A DNA stretch of 11,025 bases from CAYPTI01 sp964413525 [NCBI: uncultured bacterium] (GTDB lineage Bacteria > T1Sed10-126), in contig CAYPTI010000014.1 of assembly GCA_964413525.1 (NCBI GenBank), positions 10,659 to 21,683 on the forward strand. Reading direction: 5' to 3'. Both the position numbers and the translations under genes were made by a program. A model generated the notes under the pieces. It saw nothing but the letters and a program-made list of their open reading frames with translations, did not search any database and was not told the origin of the DNA. Within the stretch, counting starts at the first letter, position 1; each line of letters begins with the position of its first letter. Shown one piece after another: positions 1 to 7,883 of the stretch.

Positions 1-1341
1 TTTTACCTGATCCATACGTACTGGTTTGCCGCCTTCCATTCGCTCGCCCTGCCGGGCGTCCTGCTGATCATCGGGATCTGGTTCGCGGCCTGGGCGGGGA
101 TCTGCCGGGGACTGGACCTGGGACCCTTCGGGATGACCGTGGCCTGGATGGGTCTTGAGGCCGGACTTACCCTGGGGTTTTTTGCCTTCCCCTGGAGCCG
201 GCTCGCCGACTGGACCCTGTGGTCGGCTTCGTTCGCTCAACCGGTCAGCCTGGTGGGGGAGGTGGGCTGGGGAGCCTTCGTCGCCTTGCTGGGTTTCGGG
301 CTGGGCGCCGTCGTCCGGTCGGGTCGCCGGGCGGGACTGGCCCTCGGCGTCTCGACGCTGGTCCTCCTGCTGGGCGTGGGGTTTGGTTACGCCCGGATCC
401 AGGGAACCGACGTCGGTCACTACGACCGCCCGGTCGCCCTGGTTCAGCCGAACGTCGAGTCGACCTTCGATCAGGCCGGAGTCCCGGAACAATTGTTTCA
501 GCACGCCGCTTCCCTGACCGGCTCGGAGACCCGGCCCGGGGACCTGGTCATCTGGCCGGAGAGCGTGGTGGCCGCTCCCCTGGTGGATGTTCGGGAACGA
601 ACCTGGAATCCCCGGGCGCAGGGAAATGACCGGGCCCGGCGACTCCGTCAGCTTACAGCTGGCGAAGGTCGGGAACTGGTGTACGGAACGGTGTTTCACG
701 ATCCTCAGCCCGACAAACTGGATATGTTGAACGGGGTGGTGTACCTGAACCGGGAGGGGGTTCCGGCCGGGGTGTATGCGAAACGGATCCCGGTCCCGTT
801 CGGGGAGTACGTTCCCTACATGGGCCAGGTGGAATGGGTGACTCGTCTGGCCCGGGGGGTCGGGGTGCTGGGGTACCGGCCGGGGACCGCGGGAGGTCCC
901 TTTCAGGTTGAACTGGGTTCCGGAGAAACTACCCTCGGTCTGCTGGTCTGTTACGAGGATGTTTTTTCCGAGTACGCGCGCGAGCAGGCCGCGAACGGGG
1001 TGGATCTGTTTGTCTCGATGGCCAACGATAGCTGGTCGAAGTCCCGGGGAGCCCACCGGCAGCACTTCAACCGGGCCCGGATGCGGGCCCTCGAGACCGG
1101 TCGACCGGTTCTCCGGGTGGGAAACACCGGGGAAACGGGGTTTGTTGACCCGCTGGGCAGAACAAGTCACCATCTCGGGGCATACGAACGGGGGGTGGTC
1201 CGGGCCCGTCCCCCGCGGCCTCTGGACCGGGAGCCGCCGTTCCAGCGGGCGGGAGCCCGGGCGGGGTTGCTGGTTGCCCTGCTGCTGGCCGGGGGAGAAT
1301 GGATTGATGCCCGGGTCGTTCGTGTACGAGAGGAACCGTAG
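1..1341 (+). CDS. lnt: Apolipoprotein N-acyltransferase, C-terminal part (5' end outside window)
   Basis: Lnt transfers an acyl chain from phospholipid to the N-terminal Cys of diacylated lipoproteins, the last step of lipoprotein maturation at the inner membrane. The frame is open from base 1, so the true start lies upstream; 446 residues are visible. The first ~135 residues are hydrophobic membrane segments. A carbon-nitrogen hydrolase domain follows with the expected Glu-Lys-Cys triad: E187 in VIWPES, K261 in YAKRIPVPFGEY and C317 in LLVCYED (fragment numbering). Their spacing of 74 and 56 residues is close to that of E. coli Lnt (E267/K335/C387). SMANDSW is another family hallmark. The C-terminus has the usual last membrane helix (about residues 422-435) and a short charged tail. 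The stop is TAG. prfB starts 70 bp downstream on the same strand, consistent with cotranscription. Only the missing 5' end is uncertain. Confidence 0.95.
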   Translation, partial: FYLIHTYWFAAFHSLALPGVLLIIGIWFAAWAGICRGLDLGPFGMTVAWMGLEAGLTLGFFAFPWSRLADWTLWSASFAQPVSLVGEVGWGAFVALLGFGLGAVVRSGRRAGLALGVSTLVLLLGVGFGYARIQGTDVGHYDRPVALVQPNVESTFDQAGVPEQLFQHAASLTGSETRPGDLVIWPESVVAAPLVDVRERTWNPRAQGNDRARRLRQLTAGEGRELVYGTVFHDPQPDKLDMLNGVVYLNREGVPAGVYAKRIPVPFGEYVPYMGQVEWVTRLARGVGVLGYRPGTAGGPFQVELGSGETTLGLLVCYEDVFSEYAREQAANGVDLFVSMANDSWSKSRGAHRQHFNRARMRALETGRPVLRVGNTGETGFVDPLGRTSHHLGAYERGVVRARPPRPLDREPPFQRAGARAGLLVALLLAGGEWIDARVVRVREEP

Positions 1342-1411
1342 CGTTGAGTTGAATGGTTCCATTGATGGTTGAACGTGAGCCAATCGAGCTGGTCCAAGCG
1401 AGGGACAGTCC

Positions 1412-2504
1412 ATGGCATCAAACTGGCGAGAACGAATTCAGGAGATCCGGGACGAGTTGCTCGAACTGGGTGACTATCTTTGACCTGAACGACCTGCGGG
1501 AACGGCGAGAGGAACTGGAGGACCGGATGAGCGAGCCGGGGTTCTGGGACGACCCGGACGAAGCTCGACGGATCTCCCGCGAGGTGGACCGGGTGAAGGG
1601 GTTGATCGACGCCTTCGAAACGCTGGACGGTCAGCTTGACGATCTGGAGGCCATGGTTGAACTGGAGGAGGAAGGGGGCTCTGGAGAATTTTCGGAGGAA
1701 CTCGAACGGGGCCTTCGGGAGGCCCGGGCCGGCCTGCGGCAGCTTCAACGACGCCAGTTTCTCTCCGGGGAGTACGACGAGCGGACGGCGATCCTGACCA
1801 TCAACCCCGGTGCCGGCGGAACCGAGGCTCACGACTGGGCGGAAATGCTGATGCGGATGTACCGTCGCTGGGCGGAGAACAACGGGTTTGACTGTCAGGT
1901 CCTCGAGCTCCGTCACGGGGAGGAAGCCGGCATCAAGCACGCCGTGCTGCAGATCGAGGGGGATCATCCCTACGGGCATCTGGCCGGGGAGAGCGGCGTT
2001 CACCGGCTGGTGCGGATTTCTCCGTTTGATTCCTCCAACCGGAGGCACACGTCCTTCGCGGCGGTCCAGGTGACGCCGGAGATCGAACTGGACGACGAGG
2101 TGGAGATCGACGAGACCGACCTCACAATCGATACATTCAAAGCCAGCGGTCCCGGCGGCCAGCACGTGAACGTCACCGACAGCGCCGTCCGCATCACTCA
2201 CGAACCCACCGGGGTGACGGTTTCCTGTCAGAACGAACGGTCCCAGCACGACAACCGGGCCACGGCGATGAAGATCCTCCGTTCCCGCCTGCTGGAACGG
2301 AAAATCGAGGAACAGAAGGAGAACATCCGGGAGCTCAAGGGTGAGGAAAAACAGATCGAGTGGGGAAGCCAGATCCGTTCCTACGTCAACCACCCCTACC
2401 AGAAGGTCAAGGATCACCGGACGGACGCGGAAGTGAACGACTTCGAATCGGTGCTGGACGGGGATCTGGATCCGTTTATCGAGGCCTACCTATCCCACGA
2501 CTAA
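1412..2504 (+). CDS. prfB: Peptide chain release factor RF2, made by programmed +1 frameshift
   Basis: RF2 recognises UGA and UAA in the ribosomal A site and triggers peptide release. Translation starts at ATG 1412, preceded by AGGGA at 1401-1405. Frame 0 encodes 23 residues (MASNWRERIQEIRDELLELG then DYL) and meets an in-frame TGA at 1481. Slipping +1 at CTT (1478-1480) continues with GAC 1482 to TAA 2502-2504, giving 363 residues against 365 in E. coli. The N-terminal helix resembles E. coli RF2 on both sides of the shift. SPF at residues 203-205 is the RF2-specific stop-codon motif, and GGQ at 248-250 is the catalytic motif; each is two residues before its E. coli position. The downstream frame is also open back to ATG 1353, so a simple gene caller would report a 383-residue protein with a false N-terminus. 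That start has no convincing ribosome-binding site and its extra sequence does not look like RF2. The next gene begins 16 bp downstream. Confidence 0.95.
1466..1484 (+). promoter_or_regulatory. RF2 programmed +1 frameshift site (CTT TGA C)
   Basis: The slippery heptamer reads TAT CTT TGA C, with CTT at 1478-1480, the frame-0 stop TGA at 1481-1483 and C at 1484. It is identical to the E. coli prfB core. Low RF2 leaves the UGA unread, peptidyl-tRNA-Leu slips from CUU to UUU, and RF2 synthesis continues; this is the known autoregulation. The usual stimulatory Shine-Dalgarno (AGGGGG ending 3 nt before CTT in E. coli) is not present in that form. The nearest match is GGGTGA at 1468-1473, which can pair with the UCACCU part of the anti-SD but sits in a longer register. 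Confidence 0.93.
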
Positions 2505-2520
2505 GAGGTGCCTGCCGGAT

Positions 2521-3177
2521 ATGAAACGGTTGCTTGTGGCGGGATTGCTCGCCGGGTTAATGGTTGGAGCTGTGTCGGTGGCTCCCGCCGGAGCGGAGGA
2601 TTCCGTCATTACCATCGACGTCGACGACTCGGGCGCCATCACCCTGACCAACGATCCGGACCGCGGGACGACCCTGCTGGACACGCCCCCCGCCCGCACC
2701 CCCCTGATTCCGAACGAGGACGAATTGAAGGAATACGTTCAGCGAGCGGCTCAGGAGCACGACCTTTCGGAGGGCTTGATCTTTGCGGTGATCCGGGCCG
2801 AGTCCTTCGGGGATCACGAAGCTCGCAGTGAGGCCGGTGCGATGGGGTTGATGCAGTTAATGCCGTCCACGGCCGAACAAATGGGGGTTGAGGATCCGAC
2901 CGATCCCGAGCAGAATATCTTGGGGGGGAGTCGTTACCTGGCCCGGATGATTCAGCGGTTCGACGGCCAGCTGGACCTTGCCCTGGCGGCCTACAACGCC
3001 GGGCCCACCCGGGTGGAACGAGTGGGTCGGGTCCCGGAGATTGACGAAACCCTCGAGTACGTAGATCGTGTACGAGAAGGGTTTGATCGATTCGAGGTCC
3101 GGGATCGTGTCGTCTACACCTATCGGGACGAAGACGGTCAACTTCACGTTACGAACCTTCGTCCCCGGGAGCGATGA
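2521..3177 (+). CDS. Exported lytic transglycosylase (SLT family) with DUF4124-like ends
   Basis: The 218-residue protein carries a Sec signal peptide (K2-R3, hydrophobic 4-20, likely cleavage after AGA near residue 25) and a goose-lysozyme-like SLT domain at about residues 66-175. The domain has catalytic E94 in IRAES, the GAMGLMQLMPSTA signature (107-118) and the AAYNAGP motif (156-162). Such enzymes cleave the MurNAc-GlcNAc bond of peptidoglycan, leaving 1,6-anhydro ends, in the periplasm. A short Tyr/Asp/Gly beta-hairpin unit resembling DUF4124 closes the C-terminus (VVYTYRDEDGQLHVTNLR, 197-214), and a weaker copy follows the signal peptide (about 29-45). AAGAGGTG at 2503-2510 is the ribosome-binding site, overlapping the prfB stop. 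A degenerate paralogue starts 4 bp after this gene, suggesting translational coupling. There is no lipobox, so it should be soluble in the periplasm. Confidence 0.9.
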   Translation: MKRLLVAGLLAGLMVGAVSVAPAGAEDSVITIDVDDSGAITLTNDPDRGTTLLDTPPARTPLIPNEDELKEYVQRAAQEHDLSEGLIFAVIRAESFGDHEARSEAGAMGLMQLMPSTAEQMGVEDPTDPEQNILGGSRYLARMIQRFDGQLDLALAAYNAGPTRVERVGRVPEIDETLEYVDRVREGFDRFEVRDRVVYTYRDEDGQLHVTNLRPRER

Positions 3178-3181
3178 ATCC

Positions 3182-3808
3182 ATGAGTCGAGCCGAGGGTT
3201 CAACCGGGTACGGTCGGGCCATCTTCACTCTTGGAGTGATGGTCGCCGTCGCGATGACGCTGACGGCGACTCCGGCCAGCGCCCTGTACATCCACGTCGG
3301 TGCCGACGGCCAGATCCACCTTTCCTCCACTCCGCTCGGTCCGGATTACCTGCCGGTGTTTCAGGAACGGACTTCGGCGGTCGAATCGGGGGAGACCGAG
3401 CGGGACGTCCTGGAGGAAGTGGCCTCGGAGCGGGGAACTCCGTTGATTTTCCTGCAGTCCATAGTTGAAACCCTCGAAGAGCGGGAGGAGGGTCGGTTGC
3501 TGTTGCCGCCGACCCGGGTGGAACAACTCGGAGACAGCGTGGCCGAGAACCCCCGGGAAAACGTCGAGCACGGGATTACCGTCCTGGAGTCGCTGCTTCG
3601 GGAACACCGGAGAAACCTCACCGTTGTGCTGGGGAAATACTACATGAGTGACGAGTTTGAGGAACTCGGGGGAATTCCCAGCCGGCATGCGGCCCGGGGG
3701 TTCGTGAACGACGTCCAGAACCGGCTGGACGAGCTTCGTAACGGAGATCCCATCCTGTATTCGTACGTGGATGAGGACGGCCGCCGGCAGATCCTCAGCA
3801 TCCGGTAG
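3182..3808 (+). CDS. Secreted transglycosylase-like paralogue, probable pseudoenzyme
   Basis: I chose ATG 3182 because it lies 4 bp after the upstream stop, has GGGAG about 10 nt before it, and is followed by a signal peptide (hydrophobic residues 12-30, cleavage near TPASA at 34). An upstream in-frame ATG at 3068 would overlap the previous gene by over 100 bp and hide the signal. The 208-residue protein mirrors its neighbour: a hairpin after the signal (YIHVGADGQIHLSS, 36-49), an SLT-like middle and a C-terminal hairpin (ILYSYVDEDGRRQILSIR, 191-208). Aligned by eye, E96 (SIVETLE) falls on catalytic E94 of the neighbour. However, the GAMGLMQLMP loop is shortened by seven residues and reads GRLLLPP, and AAYNAG is replaced by GKYYMS. 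From VEQLG onward, spacing up to the AAYNAG position is identical without gaps (36 residues). It is therefore a diverged duplicate, probably catalytically weak or dead; its function is unknown. A binding, scaffold or regulatory role on peptidoglycan is inference. Confidence 0.8.
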   Translation: MSRAEGSTGYGRAIFTLGVMVAVAMTLTATPASALYIHVGADGQIHLSSTPLGPDYLPVFQERTSAVESGETERDVLEEVASERGTPLIFLQSIVETLEEREEGRLLLPPTRVEQLGDSVAENPRENVEHGITVLESLLREHRRNLTVVLGKYYMSDEFEELGGIPSRHAARGFVNDVQNRLDELRNGDPILYSYVDEDGRRQILSIR

Positions 3809-4153
3809 CGACGGATGAGGCTGGCGTGTTCCCATTGGACAATCCCTCCTTTACGCCTCCACCCGACGGTCAGATGGACTCCTTCGCAGAGGTGCGTTCA
3901 TGGTATTCTAAATTTTGGGTAAATACGGTCTCCGAACGGGTTTGATATGGACGTGGCCGGTTCGTTCCCGGCTCATCCGTGTTTGACCAAATGAATTGTT
4001 GATAGACTTTATGGTTTCGCGTCGGCGGTTGGTCCCACCGTGGTTCCTCTGAACGAAGGTCGGACCGGCCGTCGGCTTGTCTGGAAGAAGGATGGATCAA
4101 ATCCTGCGCGGCAAGTCCTGACGGAATAGAATTTCTGATTGAAACGGTGATCC
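3809..4153 (+). other. 345-bp gene-free region upstream of leuS
   Basis: No convincing coding frame is present. The stretch is richer in A/T than its neighbours, mainly at 3895-4015 and 4085-4150. Two weak promoter-like sites occur: an extended -10 (TGG TATTCT, 3901-3909) without a good -35, and TTGACC...CTTTAT (3983-4012). If the second is used, the leuS leader would be about 135 nt. GCCGG...CCGGC around 3957-3975 could form a short hairpin, but no U tract follows it. I found no clear terminator for the upstream operon and no T-box on the plus strand. Confidence 0.5.
3983..4012 (+). promoter_or_regulatory. Candidate leuS promoter
   Basis: TTGACC at 3983-3988 (5 of 6 to the sigma70 -35 consensus) is followed after 18 bp by CTTTAT at 4007-4012 (3 of 6 to the -10) in a locally AT-rich stretch. 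The -10 is poor, so the call is tentative. Confidence 0.3.
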
Positions 4154-6598
4154 GTGGTGAGTGAACGTCCGCTGGAGATTGAACAAACCTGGCAGGAACG
4201 CTGGTCCTCGGAGGAGGCCGACCGGGTCGAACCCGGGGCCGAGGATCCCTATTACGTGCTGGAAATGTTCCCCTACCCCTCCGGTCGCATCCACATGGGC
4301 CATGTCCGAAATTACACCATCGGCGACGCCGTGGCCCGCTACCATCGCAAGCAGGGACGGTCCGTCCTCCATCCCATGGGCTGGGACGCCTTCGGTCTGC
4401 CGGCGGAGAACGCCGCCATCGAACGGGACGTCCCCCCCGGTGAGTGGACCGATCAGAACATCCGGGAGATGAAACAACAGCTCCGGGACATGGGGTTTTC
4501 CTACGACTGGAGCCGGGAAATCCGAACCTGTTCACCGACCTACTACTGCTGGAATCAGAAGCTGTTTTTGATGCTCTATGAGCGGGGGCTCGCCTACCGG
4601 TCCGAGACGCAGGTGAACTGGTGCCCGGACTGCGAGACGGTGCTGGCCAACGAGCAGGTGCACGAGGATCGCTGCTGGCGCTGCGATTCACAGGTGGTCC
4701 GGCGGGAGCAACCGGGCTGGTTCCTCCGGATCACGGATTACGCCGAGGAGTTGCTGGAGGGTCACAACCAGCTGGAGGATGGCTGGCCGGCCAGCGTCAT
4801 CGAACAGCAGCGCAACTGGATCGGTCGCTCGGAGGGAACCAGGATTTATTTCGACGTCCTGAATTCCGAGCGGACCCTGGAGGTCTTCACCACCCGGCCG
4901 GACACGCTGTACGGGGTGACGTTCATGGCTTTGGCTCCGGAACACCCCTGGTGTGAGACGGTCGCCGCCGGAACCGGCCGGGAGCAGGAAGTGGAGGAGT
5001 TCGTCGACCGGTTCGCCGGGGACGAAACTCGCGACGAGACCAAGCAGGGGGTGTTCACCGGTCGGTACGCCGTCCATCCGATCACGGAGGAACAAATTCC
5101 CATCTACGTGGCCGATTACGTCCTCATGGAGTACGGCTCCGGGAGCATCATGGCGGTGCCGGCCCATGACGAGCGTGATTTTGCCTTCGCCCGGGAACAC
5201 GACATCAACATCGAGCCGGTGATCGAGCCGGAAGACGGGCTGGAGGATCCCCTGGAGACGGCCTACACCGGAGAGGGTCGGCTGATCAATTCCCGCTCCC
5301 ACAGCGGGCTGGATTCCGAGGAAGCCCGCCGGGAAATTACGGACTGGCTGGAAAGCAGAGGACGGGGCGAAGCAACGATCTCCTATCGGCTCAAAGACTG
5401 GGGGATCAGCCGGCAGCGCTACTGGGGAACCCCGATCCCGATCGTTCACTGCGAGGAATGCGGCGAGGTACCGGTCCCGGACGAGGAACTTCCCGTCCGG
5501 CTCCCGGAGGACGTGGAACTGACCGCCTCCGGCAACATTCTGGCGGATACGGACCGGTTCGTCCGGGTGGATTGTCCCTCCTGCGGCCAGCCGGCCCGTC
5601 GGGAGACCGACACCATGGACACCTTCATCGGCAGTTCCTGGTACTACGCTCGGTTCTGCGACGCCGACAACGAGGAGGTCCCCTTCGACCGGGAGGAGGC
5701 CAACCACTGGCTGCCGGTGGATCAGTACATCGGAGGGGTCGAGCACGCCGTGATGCATTTACTGTACGCCCGGTTCATCCACCGGGCGATGCGGGACGCG
5801 GGGTGGCTTGACTCGGACGAGCCCTTCCGGCGGCTGTTGACCCAGGGGATGGTCCTGCTGGGGGGAGAAAAGATGAGCAAGAGCAAGGGGAACGTGGTCG
5901 ATCCCGAAACGATGCTTCAATCCTACGGCGCCGACACCGTGCGGCTGTTCACGCTGTTCGCCGCCCCGCCCGAGAAGGACCTCGAATGGGACGAGTCCGG
6001 CGTCCAGGGAGCTCACCGGTTCCTCAACCGGCTCTGGACCCACGGCCTGGAGCAGCAGGACCACCTCAGCCGGAACGGCACCCTGCCGGATCCCCCCGAT
6101 CCGGACGAAGTATCCGGGGACGATCGAACCCTGGTCCGGACCATCCACGAAACCATCCGGGACGTGACCCGGGATCTGCGGGACGAGTACCAGTTCAACA
6201 CCGCGGTTGCCTCCTGCATGGAACTGCTCAATGCCCTTCAGGATCATCCGGCCGACGTCCCGGGGGCGGCCTGGGGGTATGCCGTGCTGCTCAACCTGCT
6301 CAGTCCGATCACACCGCACGTCTGTTCGGAACTGGCCGACCGGCTCGGCTACGAGCCGCTCCCCCTCCGCCAGCCGTGGCCGGACTGGGACGAGGCCGCC
6401 CTGGAACAGGAGTCGGTCGAACTGGCGATTCAGATCGACGGTCAGGTCCGGGACCACATCGACGTCCCGACCGATTGGAGCGACGACCGGATCCGGACCG
6501 CCGTGCTGGATCGGGATCGGGTTCGGGAGTTCCTGGACGGCCCTGAGCCCGAACGGGTCATCGTGGTGCCGGGCCGGCTGGTCAACGTGGTGACCTGA
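4154..6598 (+). CDS. leuS: Leucyl-tRNA synthetase
   Basis: LeuRS is the cytoplasmic class I synthetase that charges tRNA-Leu and edits mischarged norvaline and related residues. The 814-residue product has the HIGH motif as HMGH (47-50, in [18 protein letters not shown]) and KMSKS at 573-577. The CP1 editing domain carries TTRPDT and VPAHDERD, where D339 corresponds to the editing Asp D345 of E. coli. Two Cys4 zinc ribbons are visible: C157/C160/C174/C177, and C433/C436/C474/C477. The E. coli enzyme lacks the second. The leucine-specific insertion found just before KMSKS in E. coli is absent ([14 protein letters not shown]), as in shorter LeuRS proteins. The C-terminal domain is present and ends [13 protein letters not shown], typical of the family. 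Start: GTG 4154 or GTG 4157, both served by GGTGA at 4146-4150; no ATG is available nearby. The gene stands alone, with long gaps on both sides. Confidence 0.97.
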   Translation: MVSERPLEIEQTWQERWSSEEADRVEPGAEDPYYVLEMFPYPSGRIHMGHVRNYTIGDAVARYHRKQGRSVLHPMGWDAFGLPAENAAIERDVPPGEWTDQNIREMKQQLRDMGFSYDWSREIRTCSPTYYCWNQKLFLMLYERGLAYRSETQVNWCPDCETVLANEQVHEDRCWRCDSQVVRREQPGWFLRITDYAEELLEGHNQLEDGWPASVIEQQRNWIGRSEGTRIYFDVLNSERTLEVFTTRPDTLYGVTFMALAPEHPWCETVAAGTGREQEVEEFVDRFAGDETRDETKQGVFTGRYAVHPITEEQIPIYVADYVLMEYGSGSIMAVPAHDERDFAFAREHDINIEPVIEPEDGLEDPLETAYTGEGRLINSRSHSGLDSEEARREITDWLESRGRGEATISYRLKDWGISRQRYWGTPIPIVHCEECGEVPVPDEELPVRLPEDVELTASGNILADTDRFVRVDCPSCGQPARRETDTMDTFIGSSWYYARFCDADNEEVPFDREEANHWLPVDQYIGGVEHAVMHLLYARFIHRAMRDAGWLDSDEPFRRLLTQGMVLLGGEKMSKSKGNVVDPETMLQSYGADTVRLFTLFAAPPEKDLEWDESGVQGAHRFLNRLWTHGLEQQDHLSRNGTLPDPPDPDEVSGDDRTLVRTIHETIRDVTRDLRDEYQFNTAVASCMELLNALQDHPADVPGAAWGYAVLLNLLSPITPHVCSELADRLGYEPLPLRQPWPDWDEAALEQESVELAIQIDGQVRDHIDVPTDWSDDRIRTAVLDRDRVREFLDGPEPERVIVVPGRLVNVVT

Positions 6599-6782
6599 GC
6601 CCTGCATCGAACCGATTTTTTGTTCGGCGGGTCGTATCGGTCGTCTTCCGGCGAGACTCCCTTCGGATCGCTCCTGAGCGCCGGGGGAATTAAAACCACA
6701 CCCGGTGGGTTCAGAGGGACCATCCCGGGCCCGGACGGTCCGTCCGTCATCCGGCCCGTGACGAAACGGAGTTGATCCAGCG
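6599..6782 (+). other. leuS-ychF intergenic region with a perfect dyad
   Basis: The 184-bp gap has no gene. It contains CGAAC...GTTCG (6609-6627) around a T6 run, which is not a canonical terminator because the Ts lie in the loop. A perfect 7-bp inverted repeat with a one-base centre, CGGACGG-T-CCGTCCG, lies at 6732-6746, about 37 bp before ychF. GGAG at 6768-6771 is the probable ychF ribosome-binding site. No good -35/-10 pair is apparent. Confidence 0.45.
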
Positions 6783-7883
6783 GTGGAAATTGGACTTGTC
6801 GGGCTCCCCAACGTCGGCAAATCAACCCTGTTCAACGCCCTGACCGAGAACGAGGTCCCCGCTGAGAACTACCCCTTCTGTACGGTCGACCCCAACGTCG
6901 GGGTGGTGGAGGTCCCGGACGACCGGCTGGAGAAGCTGGCGGAATGGATCGATACGGGGGAGGTGACCCCGGCCAGCGTCCGGTTCGTGGACATCGCCGG
7001 GCTGGTCCGCAACGCCCACGAGGGAGAGGGACTCGGGAACGAGTTCCTGGAGCAGATCCGTCAGGTGGACGCCATCTGTCACGTCCTCCGGGTCTTTGAC
7101 GACGAAAACGTTTCCCATGTTGAAGGATCCGTGGACCCGGAACGGGACGTCGGGATCATCGAGACGGAGTTTTTCATGGCCGACCTCGAACGGGTGGAAG
7201 CCCGGCTGGACGAACTGGAGACCGCGGCCCGGATCGACGAGGGGACGGCCCGGCGGGAACGATCCTTCCTTCAGGAGGTTCGGGACGACCTGGCCGCCGG
7301 CCGGTTCCCGGAACGGGATCCCGAGGACGAGGACCGTCGCCGGTGGCTGAACTCACTCCGGCTCGTAAGCACGAAACCGGTCCTTTACGTGCTCAACTCG
7401 GACGAAGAAACCGGGGAGGATGAGCTTCGGAGCCGATCCGACGTCCAACCGCTGATCGATCGGTGTGCCTCCGATCCCGATCGGAGCTGGATGACGATCC
7501 ATGCCCGGATCGAGGCCGAAGTCGCCGGCATGGATCCGGAGGAACGGTCGATGTTCCTGGAGGAGTTCGGTCAGCAGGAGACCGGCCTGCAGCGGCTGGT
7601 CCGGCGGGCCTACCGGTTGCTGGACCGGATCACCTTCTTTACCTATAACGAAAACGAACTGCGGGCCTGGAGCCTTCCCCGGGGAGCCACGGCTCCGGAG
7701 GCGGCCGGTCGGGTTCATTCGGATTTTCAGGATCAGTTTATCCGGGCGGAGACCGTCTCCTTCGAGCGCTTACAGGAACACCGATCCTGGAAGGCGGCCC
7801 GGCAGGCCGGGGACGTGCGGACCGAGGGGAAGGATTACGTGGTTCGGGACGGGGACGTGCTGCTGTTTCAGACCAGCGCCTGA
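6783..7883 (+). CDS. ychF: Ribosome-binding ATPase YchF (Obg/TRAFAC family)
   Basis: YchF/OLA1 is a conserved ribosome-associated NTPase linked to translation control and oxidative-stress response. The 366-residue product (E. coli 363) starts at GTG, with GGAG 11 nt upstream. The P-loop GLPNVGKST lies at 7-15 and G3 DIAGLV at 70-75. VFDDENVSHVEG (104-115) carries H112, equivalent to the His needed for hydrolysis in E. coli YchF. The G4 position is NSDE (205-208), the NxxE form rather than NKxD, which in this family goes with ATP binding rather than strict GTP specificity. A charged helical stretch (about 130-190) forms the coiled-coil insertion, and a TGS domain ends the protein (about 282-365, finishing DYVVRDGDVLLFQTSA). 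In many bacteria ychF follows pth; here it follows leuS. Its last 16 bp overlap the convergent mnmH 3' end. Confidence 0.96.
   Translation: MEIGLVGLPNVGKSTLFNALTENEVPAENYPFCTVDPNVGVVEVPDDRLEKLAEWIDTGEVTPASVRFVDIAGLVRNAHEGEGLGNEFLEQIRQVDAICHVLRVFDDENVSHVEGSVDPERDVGIIETEFFMADLERVEARLDELETAARIDEGTARRERSFLQEVRDDLAAGRFPERDPEDEDRRRWLNSLRLVSTKPVLYVLNSDEETGEDELRSRSDVQPLIDRCASDPDRSWMTIHARIEAEVAGMDPEERSMFLEEFGQQETGLQRLVRRAYRLLDRITFFTYNENELRAWSLPRGATAPEAAGRVHSDFQDQFIRAETVSFERLQEHRSWKAARQAGDVRTEGKDYVVRDGDVLLFQTSA

Noticed and set aside
1167-2417. 416-codon minus-strand open frame opposite lnt and prfB
   Set aside because: It is antisense to two clearly identified genes and shows no domain of its own; long antisense frames are common at this GC content.
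4025-4055. T-box-like GGTGGGACC on the minus strand upstream of leuS
   Set aside because: It is on the wrong strand for leuS, the rest of the T-box consensus does not follow, and no synthetase or amino-acid gene lies on the minus strand to the left.
3870-4691. 273-codon minus-strand open frame across the leuS leader and leuS 5' end
   Set aside because: It is an Arg/Pro/Ser-rich shadow of leuS typical of high-GC DNA, with no recognisable motif. The plus-strand LeuRS is certain.
6605-6630. T6 run after leuS as an intrinsic terminator
   Set aside because: The Ts fall in the loop of the only nearby stem (CGAAC/GTTCG) rather than after a hairpin.
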